64,000 bases of DNA from Sepiola atlantica (taxonomy: Eukaryota; Mollusca; Cephalopoda; Sepiida; Sepiolidae). Positions 22,490-32,809 of the stretch are shown piece after piece; the stretch's first letter is position 1; the number at the start of each line of letters is the position of its first letter. The stretch lies in contig OY744519.1 of NCBI GenBank assembly GCA_963556195.1, forward strand, positions 104,452,500 through 104,516,499, in the 5' to 3' direction. A program made the position numbers and the translations under genes. The notes below the pieces were generated by a model. That model was not told the origin of the DNA and searched no databases. It saw nothing but the letters and a program-made list of their open reading frames with translations.

Positions 22490-23045
22490 CAATGTCAAAG
22501 AGTAATGTTTTCAAAGAAGTAATGTTTTTTTCTGAGAGTAATGTTTTTCTTGGAGTCGTGTTTACTGATAGTAATACTTCCCTCTTTCAGTAAAATTCCT
22601 TTCTAGGAGTAATGTTCCGTCTTTCACTGTAAAATTTCCTTCTACGAGCAATGTATTCTAGGATCAATGCATTCTAGGATCAATGTATTCTAGGATCAAT
22701 ACATTCTGAGAGCAATTGATACTGAGAGCAATGTATTCTGGTTATCTAAGAGAAATGTATTCTGGTTGTCTAAGAGAAATCTATTCTAGGAATATAAATA
22801 ATTACCCTACCTATGAAATTATATTTTACAACTTTATTGCAAAGAACACAAAACTTATGCTATTGGTGTATGCTTTGGGGGATTATTGGAGTCTTTTCCC
22901 AGCTTGGGTGTGGGTATTCTCAAAGAGTAATGTCTTGCAGGAGTAATTTTTCGAAGGAGTAATGTTTTCAAAGAGAAATGTTTTCCAAGCGCAATGTATT
23001 CTAAGAGTAATGTTTTCTAAGAGCAATGTATTCTAGGAATATGAA
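22490..23045. repeat. Degenerate minisatellite, unit about 18-20 bp
   Basis: Many near-copies of GAGCAATGTATTCTAGGA and GAGTAATGTTTTCAAAG fill 22495-22790 and 22915-23040. An intervening AT-rich part contains AAATAATTACCCTACCTA, which recurs at 23045 as TGAATAATTATCTTACCTA. Confidence 0.8.
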
Positions 23046-23079
23046 TAATTATCTTACCTAAAGAATTATATTTGACAAC

Positions 23080-23150
23080 TTTATTCGGCATTAAATTACT
23101 CACAGATGGTTGATATTTCGTAAAACTAACCAAACAAAATCGAATCTTTT
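23080..23150. repeat. Single unit related to the 8683-8955 repeat
   Basis: TTTATTCGGCATTAAATTAC and TTTCGTAAAACTAACCAAAC match the centre and junction of the 125-bp unit. Confidence 0.6.
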
Positions 23151-23154
23151 AGAA

Positions 23155-23250
23155 GGTAGAGTAGTATCTGTTCTGTAATCATGATACGATTATACCAGGC
23201 ATTACCTCCTCCTTTGAGGGCAGTGTTGTATATGTTCGTTCGTCATATAC
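23155..23250. repeat. 70-bp minisatellite units
   Basis: GTAGAGTAGTATCTGTTCTG and AGGCATTACCTCCTCCTTTG. It leads directly into the hairpin at 23251. Confidence 0.75.
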
Positions 23251-23297
23251 ACTAGCAAAAATATGCGACCAGAGGGCGCATATTATTTTTATTAGTA
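23251..23297. repeat. Hairpin repeat with CTCF-like motif in the loop
   Basis: The arms ACTAGCAAAAATATGCG and CGCATATTATTTTTATTAGT flank a loop ACCAGAGGG. The string GCGACCAGAGGGCGC at 23265-23279 is close to the CTCF core consensus. A second clean copy lies at 35884-35925 and a decayed one at 15510-15560. Confidence 0.75.
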
Positions 23298-23300
23298 ATA

Positions 23301-23304
<4 letters not shown>

Positions 23305-23388
<84 letters not shown>
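23305..23388. repeat. (CA)n then (TA)n microsatellite
   Basis: About 15 CA units followed by about 26 TA units. Confidence 0.95.
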
Positions 23389-23389
<1 letters not shown>

Positions 23390-23599
23390 CCAATAAATTG
23401 ATACTCCCTTAACTAAGATGGATAAAAAAGTTAGTAGTGGTCGGATTGTTGTGGTAGGATTGGTGTTAGTTTTAGCCAAGAAGTGGTAATAGTAGGCCAT
23501 GTGTGAAAGAAGAGGAGGCGACGATAAAAGGGGCGGAAGCAGAGAAATGAACACGTATGTGTTCCGTTTTTAACCTCTCCTATATAATATTTCATACAT

Positions 23600-23710
23600 T
23601 TCCGTTCGATGAAGAATTGCCGTGCTATGATGTCGGAAATATTGCAGGCTATGATGTCGTAAATATTGAAATAAATTGCCATGCTATAGTGTCGGAAATA
23701 TTGAAAAATC
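23600..23710. repeat. Short minisatellite, unit about 25-35 bp, three copies
   Basis: GCTATGATGTCGGAAATATT recurs with changes at about 23624, 23649 and 23683. Confidence 0.75.
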
Positions 23711-23761
23711 CAGGATTTTACACAATTTCCTTTTTAGTTCATGAAAAAAGACTTAATTCTT

Positions 23762-24281
23762 TTATGGTGTGATGCTATTTTGTGACTATATGGACTCTTC
23801 TAAACATAAATAGAGGAGCTTATGACTAAAGACGAGCTTCTCTTTGCAACATTATTGAAGATAAACATATCAGTCGATGCTCCATTATCGGCAATCATTC
23901 ATGCGGGAACTTGGACATTTCTGTGGCCTTTTATCTGTCGGTCTGAGCTATTAGTCCTGGGTAGTTCTAAGAGGTTCACCCTACCACGCCTTTCACCACT
24001 CTGTGGGGAGTAGTTAGTTTAATGCTAACTTTCTGAGGGGTCCCGACCGGCGAATGCCGACGGGGCTGCCCAGGTAATTTTTAAGAGTCCAGAGTGCCCC
24101 TTCTTTAGGGATGATGGCTTAAACTCACAAACATTCCGGCCTTGTGTAACATCTACCTGCGATGGGAGGGGAATACATACACAATCTTTCTGTAAGATAC
24201 TATTATGTACTTCTGTAAATACACACTCTTGTAAATACACCACCGTGTTGTCTTATTTATTATCGACTCTTCAAGATAACA
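23762..24281 (+). mobile_element. LTR of a Mag/Steamer-type Gypsy element, interrupted by a SINE-like repeat
   Basis: The start (TTATGGTGTGATGCTA, then ATATGGACTCTTC) and the end (TACTTCTGTAAATACACACT to GATAACA) match the LTR-like copy at 13698-13942. Four bases after the inferred end lies a primer-binding site (24286). The middle part, about 24010-24190, is a separate dispersed repeat absent from the 13.7-kb copy. No gag follows, so the element is truncated. The exact LTR ends are inferred. Confidence 0.6.
24010..24190 (-). repeat. Dispersed repeat (U2-linked family) inserted in the LTR
   Basis: In reverse complement it matches the 45405-45650 and 45790-45920 copies: GATGTTACACAAGGCCGG, then TAAAAATTACCTGGGCAGCC and GTCGGCATTCGCCGG. 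Boundaries are approximate. Confidence 0.65.
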
Positions 24282-24285
24282 CTAC

Positions 24286-24304
24286 TGGCGACGAGGATGA
24301 GATT
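24286..24304 (+). other. Retrotransposon primer-binding site, tRNA-Ser type
   Basis: TGGCGACGAGGATGAGATT is complementary, with one mismatch, to the 3' end of eukaryotic tRNA-Ser(GCT), whose acceptor strand ends CCTCGTCG plus CCA. Its place four bases after the LTR end is where reverse transcription of an LTR element is primed. The tRNA identity rests on my knowledge of that tRNA. Confidence 0.65.
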
Positions 24305-24309
24305 CATGC

Positions 24310-25090
24310 ATTTCCACCATGTGTGAAAAAAAAGACGTTTTAGGCCTAAACAATTTAGTTTATAATTTTACCGTTTCAACAAATGTAAGGTTGCTGGGTT
24401 TCTGTCGCAGTATATAATTGACGAATTTCGTATATTTAACTGTACCCAACTTTCTTAATAGCAAACGAACCTTTTTTAAATCAGTAAAAGCGTATATTAT
24501 AAAAATGTTAGTATCGTCTAAAATAAGAATCAAACATAATTTTCTTTTCGGGGTTTGAAATAAAATTATCGATAGCGCCCTAATAACGCCTAGTGAAAAT
24601 GCAATATCATCGTCAACATTTTGACTCTTATTCGATAAGTCGTATAATCTTTTCTACTCTTGTTTGGTATGACAGAACATTACCTCAAATCTTTACATTT
24701 ACTCCAATTTTCTTACTTGAACTTTTCTTTTCTTGAAATTTTTCTTAGCACTTCTATAAGTCGACTTACAGTCAGAAAATTCACGCATACAAAAGGGGAC
24801 TCAGCTATATAACCGTGAAACATAAACAGGGATCTAACCTTTAATCGTGAAATAGAAAAATGGGATCATACGCTGTTTAGCACGTGTTTCGGACATTTAA
24901 AAACAGAACAGCTATTAAATTAGCAAAACTGATCTAAATATCACCTCTTATAAACAAATGTGGATACAATTACATTATTATTTCACTAAAAAAGTAAAAT
25001 AAAAATAATATTAAAACACTACTCGTAAGAAATATGTTGTGATATGGTAGTTGGCATATAAACTTATATAGAAATAATGATGCATTAAAA
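24310..25090. other. AT-rich stretch, no gene recognised
   Basis: No gag coding sequence follows the primer-binding site and there is no long open frame. The retrotransposon body is deleted or the LTR stands alone. Confidence 0.5.
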
Positions 25091-25095
25091 ATATA

Positions 25096-25097
<2 letters not shown>

Positions 25098-25126
<29 letters not shown>
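25098..25126. repeat. (TA)n microsatellite
   Basis: Short TA run after ATATGCATATA. Confidence 0.9.
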
Positions 25127-25129
<3 letters not shown>

Positions 25130-25194
25130 TGAAAGTAGAATAGTCCAGTCTTAATAAAAGGAAATATCGACACGAGTAGCGATAACATTCCACT

Positions 25195-25650
25195 CCAAAT
25201 GAATATAACACTGATAGTGTTTAACAAATACATCATGCCTGTTGTGACATATTGTAGTGAAACATGGGCACTCATTAATGCAGCGAAACAAAAGCTCAGA
25301 GGGTCACAACGCAAAATGCAACGCATCAGTCTACGTAAAAGAAGAAGAAACACCTGGATCAGACAGCAAACTCGAGTGGACGATATCATCACCATCATAC
25401 GAGCGGCTAAACATAGACGAGCAGGTCACCTTTAGAGATATATAAACAACTGGTGGACATCTAAAACAACATAATTAACCCAGTGGCTATAGAAAAGACT
25501 AAGAGAAAGGCTAAAAGCCGGTTAATAGATGATCTCGACAGCCAACTGAGTCCTACCTGACCACGGCTAGCTCGGGACAGAATAAGGTGGAGGGAATTCA
25601 GGGAAAAGTTTCTTCCATTAAGGATCACAAACCCTGATGATGATAAGAGG
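25195..25650 (+). pseudogene. RTE-type LINE, C-terminal part of ORF2
   Basis: The + strand frame at 25199-25435 encodes FNKYIMPVVTYCSETWALIN, then KQKLRGSQRKMQRISL and TWIRQQTRVDDIITIIRAAK with RRAGHL. This is the thumb and C-terminal pattern of RTE/BovB-type LINE proteins (VLTYGSETW and WIREQTGVEDI style). After a stop, a shifted frame continues to about 25640 with PDHG-LARDRIRWREF-like sequence. Only the 3' end of the element remains. Confidence 0.75.
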
Positions 25651-25796
25651 AATGAGAGAGGATGAGAGTTATAGAGCAACCACACTGATTTGGATTTTGT
25701 CTTTAAAAAATTTACTTGCTTCGCAAACACTATTTTCCTGATTCAAACAATCAATCTACCTGAGCTCACTGGCTGACCCAACGAGCCACATTTGTC

Positions 25797-25797
25797 T

Positions 25798-25835
<38 letters not shown>

Positions 25836-25931
25836 CATAACATTTGTATCTCATTTCCCGGCTTCTCACGATCGAACACTTTTAATTCTTTTCAACATAA
25901 CCTGACACACAAACACAAACACACACACACA

Positions 25932-26000
<69 letters not shown>
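25797..26000. repeat. (TA)n, (CA)n and (TA)n microsatellites
   Basis: TA run at 25799-25830, CA run at 25905-25934, TA run at 25936-25999. Confidence 0.95.
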
Positions 26001-26001
<1 letters not shown>

Positions 26002-26274
26002 GTGAGCAGGTTTATTGAACAGCTCAGTGCCAGTGTGCTTTCGCTGTCATCCTCTGAACATGTGCATATATGGCTGTGGTCATGTTTATCGATGCAAATG
26101 GATTTGAAGAAAATAATAAATAAATATATGGTGTATATTTGACTGAATTCCGAATCTGTGCACGTCGTAAATTGAATTAAAGTTGCGGTTAGTCAGGATA
26201 TTAAGAAAAATATCAGTTTCAAATTGATTTTATCAGAAAATTATTTCCTTCTCGGGGAAAACCAAGTAATCACA

Positions 26275-26362
26275 TTTTCATCTACCAAAAAATAATGAGT
26301 ATAATATATGTTATGCCTATAGCTTCTGTATAAATGATAGGCAGATGTATAAAACGTTAAAG

Positions 26363-26441
<79 letters not shown>

Positions 26442-27750
26442 CAGAAATAAAGAAAGAAAGAAATAAGGAAGGAAAGATATAAAATTAAATAACATTTATA
26501 TATTTAAGTTTAAGGAAAGGAAATAAAGAAAGAAGTTTCGCAAACAAAACCAAGAAGTAAAAGAACAGAAAAAAGTAAAAGGAACTGAAAGAAATATAAC
26601 GAGAGAAAAAGATTAATATATAAATATTTACGATTGGAAATTAATCATCACGAGTATGATATATCTTATGCCTATCGTTCTTGTATAAATGGTAAACAGA
26701 TATATATAGAACGTTAAAATGGTATATGGATAGCAACATAGATTAGAACAGAAAGAAAGAAAGAAAACAAGAAAAAGAAAGAAAAGGTTATTCGTAAGAT
26801 TGAATAACGTTTAAATACTTAAGTTCAAAAAAAGAAACGTCAAACAAAAGTAAAACAAAAACGGAAAAAGAAAGAAAGATATATGACGAGATAGAGGATT
26901 GATATATAAATAATTGTATCAATGGTAGATAGATATATAGAACGTTGAAATGGTAGACAAATAGTAAGACAAATGGTAGACAAAGTAAGAACAGAAAGAA
27001 AAAAGAATAGAAACAAAAAGATAAAAAAGGAAGAAAAGATAATTCATAAAACCAAATAACGTTTTTAAACATTTAAGTCTAAAGAAGAAAAATAAATAAA
27101 GAAAGAATTAGAGCAAAACAAATATATCACAAAATGAAAAGGAAAAAATATAAAAAGAGACAAAGATTAGTATATAAATATTTGTATCAGTGGTGGATCG
27201 ATATATAGAACGTTGAAATGGTAGATAGATAGATATGGATAGATGGATAAGTACAGAAAAAAAGAAAGAAATAAAAAAAGAAAAGAAAAGAAAAAAGAAG
27301 AAAAGATCATTCATAAAATTGAATAACGCTTACATATTTAAGTCCAAAGAAAGAAATAGATAAAGTAAGAGAGCAACAAAAAAGAAATACGTAAAAATAA
27401 AGAAAAAAGTAAAGCACAACAAGAAAATAAAATAAATATGAAAGGAGAATAAGATTAGTATAAATAGTTGTACTAATGGTGGATATAGAACGTTGAAATG
27501 GTACATAGATAGATAGATAAAAATAGAAAATAAATAAAGAAAGGAAGAACAAGGGAAGTAGAATTAAATAGCATTTAAACATCGAAGTCCAAAGAAAGAG
27601 AGACATGAAGAAAGAAGGACATAAATAAGGAGAGCAAAACAAGACATTGAAAACGAAGAAAAAAGTAAAACAAAAGAAAAGGAAAGTAGGAAATAGGACA
27701 CGAGAAAAAGATTAACATAGAAATATCTACAACTGAAAATTAATCATATT
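26275..27750. repeat. Long tandem array, unit about 240-310 bp, five to six copies
   Basis: Each unit has the same order: AGAACAGAAAGAAAGAAA-type purine run, AATAACGTTTAAATA..TTAAGT, a second purine run, GATTAATATATAAATA, and TATAGAACGTTGAAATGGTA. GAAA-run starts lie at about 26438, 26745, 26988, 27250 and 27521. The first unit also holds the TA expansion 26367-26436. Copies have diverged. Minus-strand frames rich in Phe, Leu and Ser across the array are composition artefacts. Confidence 0.85.
26367..26436. repeat. (TA)n microsatellite inside the first array unit
   Basis: Uninterrupted TA run. The other units have only ATATATAGAACG at this point. Confidence 0.95.
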
Positions 27751-27864
27751 AAAGAGCTTGGAGAAACGACAGAGCTGAATAAAAGAAGAAATTCATGAAA
27801 GGCGAATAAAGACAAATGAAAGAATGAAGGAAAGAATTAAAAAAATAATAGATCAATAAAAAAC

Positions 27865-27902
27865 AGTAGTATCTATACCTGTAAGGAGGTATAGATACTA
27901 CT
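27865..27902. repeat. Perfect 16-bp stem hairpin
   Basis: AGTAGTATCTATACCT, loop GTAAGG, AGGTATAGATACTACT. It is followed by degenerate (CTA)n to about 27945. The stem is short for a microRNA precursor. Confidence 0.9.
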
Positions 27903-28019
27903 ACTATTACTACTTCGACTACCACTACTATTACTACTACTAATATTAATGGGATAATAATGGGATAATTCGTAATAAGTATGACGATAACGACGAGAGC
28001 AGCCCCTTTTCTTACTAAA

Positions 28020-28594
28020 AAAGTAAAATATTTGAATGCAATTTTCGATCGCGTTTGGAATTCAAGGCTGAGTTTATTTTGACAGGCTGTAATTTATGGT
28101 GATTGATAGGTGAAGTTGTAAAATAAGCGTTGGGTTTTGTTGGTTAGATAGTAATGTGAGAAACAAAAACCGATTTTCATAAATACTGTCAGTCGATCGG
28201 AAACGACGACAGGGCAACGGTTGACACCGGTTAGCGAGAGCATCCTGTGCTTTGCCGCCGCCAGTAGAAGCAGTGAACTGATTTATACAATGGGGGTACA
28301 CTAGTAATTTATAGAATCAAATAAAGAAAGAAGGAAAGAAAAGAAAATCAATGAATGGAATTGAAATATTCAAATCTGAACAACAAATCAAATGCGCGAA
28401 AGAAATGAGAGTGAGACTCAGATAAAAGTTAACAAAGTAAATTATTTTTGTTAAAATTCTTATTTGTGATCAAACGGAAGAAAATATTTCTCAAAATGCT
28501 AGACGAATTCACCGGTCCAAAAAAGAACAAGTGCTAATTTTCTGTTTTATGTAACGTGGCATCCTCAACAATGGGTTCGTTACATATAAACATA

Positions 28595-28595
<1 letters not shown>
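28020..28595. other. No gene recognised
   Basis: A GC-richer island at about 28190-28275 contains ATCGGAAACGACGACAGGGC. A minus-strand frame (28074-28301) crosses it, but I recognise no family. Confidence 0.4.

Positions 28596-28599
<4 letters not shown>

Positions 28600-28663
<64 letters not shown>
28600..28663. repeat. (GA)n microsatellite
   Basis: About 32 uninterrupted GA units. Confidence 0.95.
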
Positions 28664-28667
<4 letters not shown>

Positions 28668-28677
28668 AGGGAAATTA

Positions 28678-28752
28678 ATTCGGTGGCTCAATCGGTTTCC
28701 TCGCCGTAATTAAATGCAGAGATTATAAATTCGAGTCTCATCCGGGAATAAG
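28678..28752 (+). repeat. tRNA-like sequence, probable SINE head or decayed tRNA
   Basis: GGTGGCTCAATCGG fits a pol III A box and AAATTCGAGTCTC a B box, about 38 bp apart. The acceptor and T stems pair poorly when folded by eye, so a working tRNA is unlikely. A (GA)n tract precedes it and GC-richer sequence follows. Confidence 0.5.
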
Positions 28753-28789
28753 TATTGTTACTCAGATGTTATCCTAAAGAGAACTTAAA

Positions 28790-29830
28790 CTAATACTTAG
28801 ACTTAGGAGCCCCCGCGTCCTGCGACGCATAAGACAGTCAAAGTGACTCATCTCTTTCGGTCTGGAGCCAGGTTCACAGCGTCCCCTTGAGCTTCTTTTC
28901 TACTGTCGATTGTTTGCTTCCAGTTCATTTTTGGTCCCCCTCTTCTTTCTCATCAGGGGTTCACTGAAGCCCTTTGTAGCAATTCTCTCCGGGGACAATA
29001 ATGGGCATGCCCGAGACACCCTAGACATCGTTAGCAAATTATTGACGATACCAGCTGTTTGTTAGTGCGGTCTGAGATATCTTTGTTGGTAGTTTGATCG
29101 CTCCACTTGGTACCTAGATTATTTCTAAGGCATTTGGAACCAAACGCGTCCAACATCCTCTCTTGGATGTTTTTAGATGCACAGTTTTACTTCCATACAT
29201 CTATGTTGACAAAACCTTGCTGTTATAAAATCTTAATTTAAATCTTGAGATGATTTTTTTTGTTTTTTCAGATCTTGCAAAGCTGATTAAATGTTGCCGA
29301 GGCTTTTCTTATCCTGCACTGCAACTCGTCGTTTAAGCAGATTCCTAAGTAGGTGAAGTTTTCACTATAGCTATTTCTTTTTGCTCGATAAAGACGTTTG
29401 TAGGTGGCTGGTGTGCCTCAGAGAGCCTGTTTTGAGTTTTCTTAACACTGATATAGAGACCAATGCTCCCTGCTCCAGCTTTGATCTTGTTTACAATGCC
29501 TTGTATGTCAGTGGTATTCACTGCTAGTGCAGCAATATCTTCTACAAAGTCTAGATCAGAAAGTTTACGATCTTTCGCACACGCTATACCCTGATCCTTG
29601 ATTGCCTTTTAAAGTACCCAATCAATGGCTATGGCAAAGAGTAATGGTAAAAGCAAACATCCTTGGTGGACTCCAGTTATCATCACAAACTAGTCGCTGA
29701 AATGATGACTTTGTCCGGCAGGCCATACTTGTGTAATATGTTCTAGAGTAATTGGCGTTGATTGCTGTCAAATGCCTTGGAAAAATCCATAAAAATGATG
29801 GCAAAAGGCTTTGGAAATTCGACATGTTTC
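28790..29830 (-). pseudogene. RTE-type LINE reverse transcriptase, decayed
   Basis: Minus-strand translation in order: IIFMDFSKAFDSNQRQLL (first catalytic Asp region, near 29790-29740), GVHQGCLLLPLLFAIAIDWV (29670-29610), then LSDLDFVEDIAALAV (29565-29520), NKIKAGAGSIGLYISVKKTQ, and a connection region down to about 29100 (STSMYGSKTVHLKTSKR). In functional RTE enzymes the catalytic box reads (Y/F)ADD; here it is FVED, so an essential Asp is changed as well as stops being present. The far end near 28800 is diffuse. Neighbouring frames read on the + strand are shadows. Confidence 0.75.
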
Positions 29831-29834
29831 TCAA

Positions 29835-30370
29835 TTATACGGATTAACTTACACATTTCGAATTATAACATCACGCAGATTATTTCGGTTTGGTTTGACT
29901 TTTTCTATAATTCACGTATTTTCCAGGAATTAGAATCCCAGGCGACGCCAGCTAACTCTACTAGTATGATATAAGAGTGAAATAACAATAAGTAAATAAC
30001 CATGAAAACTATGCAAACAAAGAGAATATATAGAGAATAGAGGACAATTGATTTTTAGATAGAGACGAAGAAAAACACATAAAAAAATGAAATATTAATA
30101 TTCTGTACTTTTCTATTCTCTTTAAGACTTTAATATGATTGAACCGCAAGAAATATTAATTCTCAAGCGATCAGAACTTCAGATTGTTTTTCTTCTCGCT
30201 AATTTCAAAGAGAGAATATGCTGTTAAAAATTAAAAATACAAATAAACGATTTCAGGTGTGAGTCTCAAAATAGAGGAAAACTAAGTATATTAAAATCTA
30301 TTGATTTTACAGGTTTGATCAATAATTAAACGTTTCTATATATGAACATGAATGTGCAAATTCAAGATCT
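29835..30370. other. No gene recognised
   Basis: AT-rich. A + strand frame starting at 29762 is mostly the reverse of the LINE above and is not called. Confidence 0.5.
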
Positions 30371-30377
30371 GTAAACA

Positions 30378-30433
30378 AGATACAATTGATTTTATATATA
30401 TATATATATATATATATAAAATCAATTGTATCT
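30378..30433. repeat. Perfect 56-bp palindrome with TA core
   Basis: AGATACAATTGATTTTA on the left and TAAAATCAATTGTATCT on the right are exact reverse complements around a TA run, giving 28-bp arms with no loop. Confidence 0.95.
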
Positions 30434-30439
30434 CTCTCT

Positions 30440-30440
30440 C

Positions 30441-30513
<73 letters not shown>
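30440..30513. repeat. (TA)n microsatellite with ACATA breaks
   Basis: TA runs interrupted by two TACATA steps. Confidence 0.95.
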
Positions 30514-30515
<2 letters not shown>

Positions 30516-30559
30516 GAAGAGTTCGAATGCAAAACGCGATAAACGCCATTTTCAAAATT

Positions 30560-31260
30560 ATATATATATAATAGTTGCTTCACTGGATGGCTGAGTCTAT
30601 GAAACTAGCTCTAAACGTTGAACTTAAAAGAGTTTCGTATCTAAATGACCTAAATAGGCATCTAAAGGCTAATTGATATAACTTTAGAAAGTAAAATAAT
30701 TACCCTCAAGTGAATTTGAATGTTATAAATAAATTATAGAACTTATTAACTATTTTAAGAAATATTACTGAATTAAAATTTATAAATATCCGCACAACTT
30801 TTAGTATGTATTAGCTATGAACGAAAAATTCAAAATGGCGTATTAGTGGGTTCCCCCACGTGTGAGTTTGCTTTTTTCCTTTGTTTTTTGTTTGGTTTTC
30901 ACCCAATAATGAACCACTGTATAGTGTAGGCTTTTTCAAGACACTTTAATCCAATAACTTTTTACTCTTTGTGAATTTTTCTGATGATTTTGTAATGTTG
31001 CAGAGACGATATTGACATAAAAACGTTGTTTGGCACAAGAAAAATGAAACGGACCGTAAAAATATATCTCACAGAAATGGTATGTTTTTTGGAAATGTGA
31101 AAAAATAAAAATAATAAAATAAAACCATGGTTATTGGAATATAACATGAACTGACTTATATTTGCTCTGTTATCACTAATTGACAATCATCGAGCTGAAT
31201 CTTTTAAGGAGACTGCAAAGTAAAAGGGCACTGATAGTATATGCTAATACATATATTGTC
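30560..31260. other. No gene recognised
   Basis: AT-rich, short frames only. Confidence 0.5.
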
Positions 31261-31265
31261 ATTAA

Positions 31266-31267
<2 letters not shown>

Positions 31268-31341
<74 letters not shown>
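31268..31341. repeat. (TA)n microsatellite
   Basis: About 36 TA units ending in TGTGTGTGTA. Confidence 0.95.
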
Positions 31342-31343
<2 letters not shown>

Positions 31344-31659
31344 GTGTGTATTTAAGCAGCACATTTTTTATTTAAGAAAACATTATTAAATAACACGAAG
31401 TGTTTTTATTCGATAAGACTTTTTTATTTTTAAAATTTTCCGAATGGTCCATTTAGTGTTTCAGTCTAATTGGTGTATGTAAGTTCCGCGGGTCTCTTGT
31501 TCGATTTCCTTTACTTTTTTTCGAGTACTTCAGGCGGTATTAGTCTTGATGTCTTTACAACTATGTTTTTACTGTTGAGCTTTTTAAAAAAATTATAACG
31601 GCTAGTAATTTACAACTTAGAAAAGACCATCTATAATATTGAGATGTTACACAACAGCG

Positions 31660-31778
31660 TGATTACGTTCTAAGAGCGTGCAAGATTCAAAAGTGATTGC
31701 TTGACCGCGAAGAATTTAATTACGTTCTAAGCGCGTTCAAGATTCAAACGTATAATTGCTTCATAACTAAGAATTTGG
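31660..31778. repeat. Tandem duplication, period 57 bp
   Basis: ATTACGTTCTAAGAGCGTGC at 31662 and ATTACGTTCTAAGCGCGTTC at 31719, each followed by AAGATTCAAA and ending AAGAATTT. Confidence 0.85.
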
Positions 31779-31989
31779 TAACGTTTACTTTTATGCTAGA
31801 CACTTTAAATGTTGTAACTAGTTTCGAAATTCACATTATTGATCGTGGGATGTTTATTTTTTATGTAGAGAGCTTCAAGAATCTTTTATATTTTTATATT
31901 TGGCATCGTGGTGTATTATTTTAGTATTGTAAACTAGGATGCGTTTATATTGACAAGGGGGCCAGTCATGTTTTTTAGGTGTTGGCAAA

Positions 31990-32440
31990 TGGAGCGAGTG
32001 TGGGATAGATGTAAGATTTAAGGCTTAAGATTAAGGAATCTTTAAAAAAATAAAAATCAGGGAATCTTGCTTAATTGATGTATAATGACTATGGGTCGAA
32101 TTTAATGCAAATCTGATATATGTATTTGAATTTTGAAATTGGAGTTTGTGCCCATATTATGCCCCATAACAATCCTTCAAAATACTCGAAAGAAACTGAA
32201 ATTTGTGGAATACTTATTAAATAATGTCTAACACCTATTTCCCAAATGTTAAAGAATCGGAGGTATTTGAATTTTCACGAAGGAATTACACCCCTTTGCA
32301 TAAAACTAAATAAAACTAAATATCGCACACTTTTTGCCCCCTTACGCCTAGCAGATGTGTTTGAAATTTAATAATGATTAGTTAATTAGTTTAGGAGTGA
32401 ATCCTGTATAGACAAATATAAAACATAAACATACCTAACT
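31990..32440 (+). repeat. Dispersed repeat family D, copy 1
   Basis: Marker blocks AGGGAATCTTGCTTAATTGA, CCATATTATGCCCCATAA, GGAATACTTATTAAATAATG and AGTTTAGGAGTGAATCCTGT recur in the same order at 54990-55445, and in reverse at 37405-37665. No coding potential. The class is unknown. Confidence 0.75.
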
Positions 32441-32809
32441 AATATAGCGGTTGAGTTAAATTTCATTTTATTTTGCTTGTCCTACATTGGAAAATAATCT
32501 ACGATTTTTTTTTCTCTCGGGACTTGTGTTCTTTAACGAGTTCGGATAAATTCATATAATATTAGCTCAGATTGAAATGGATAAATTTTAATATGTTGAT
32601 GTCTTCATCCTGTACATCTTGAAATTTTACTTAAATGTCATTTTGCTTATAAAAATGATTTTCAGAAAGGCGTGTACATATAAATGGACATTGTTGAACA
32701 TTTATTGTCGGAGCTGGATTCGAGCATTTAAAATGATAATTAATGTTTTGATTTTTTTAATCTACCCGACATATATCTACAAGTATAAGTCCTTCGTCAA
32801 AAATGACAG

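Noticed and set aside
23251..23297. Helitron 3' end, from a hairpin near CTAG
   Set aside because: The CTAG is part of the stem and not just beyond it, and no 5' TC end or Rep/helicase is seen; it stays as an unclassified hairpin.
26788..27642. Several minus-strand hydrophobic frames
   Set aside because: They repeat with the tandem array unit and reflect its GAAA-rich complement.
27865..27902. A microRNA precursor
   Set aside because: The 16-bp stem with a 6-nt loop is too short; it borders (CTA)n sequence.
28678..28752. A functional tRNA gene
   Set aside because: A and B boxes are visible but the acceptor and T stems pair poorly, so only a tRNA-like relic or SINE head is called.
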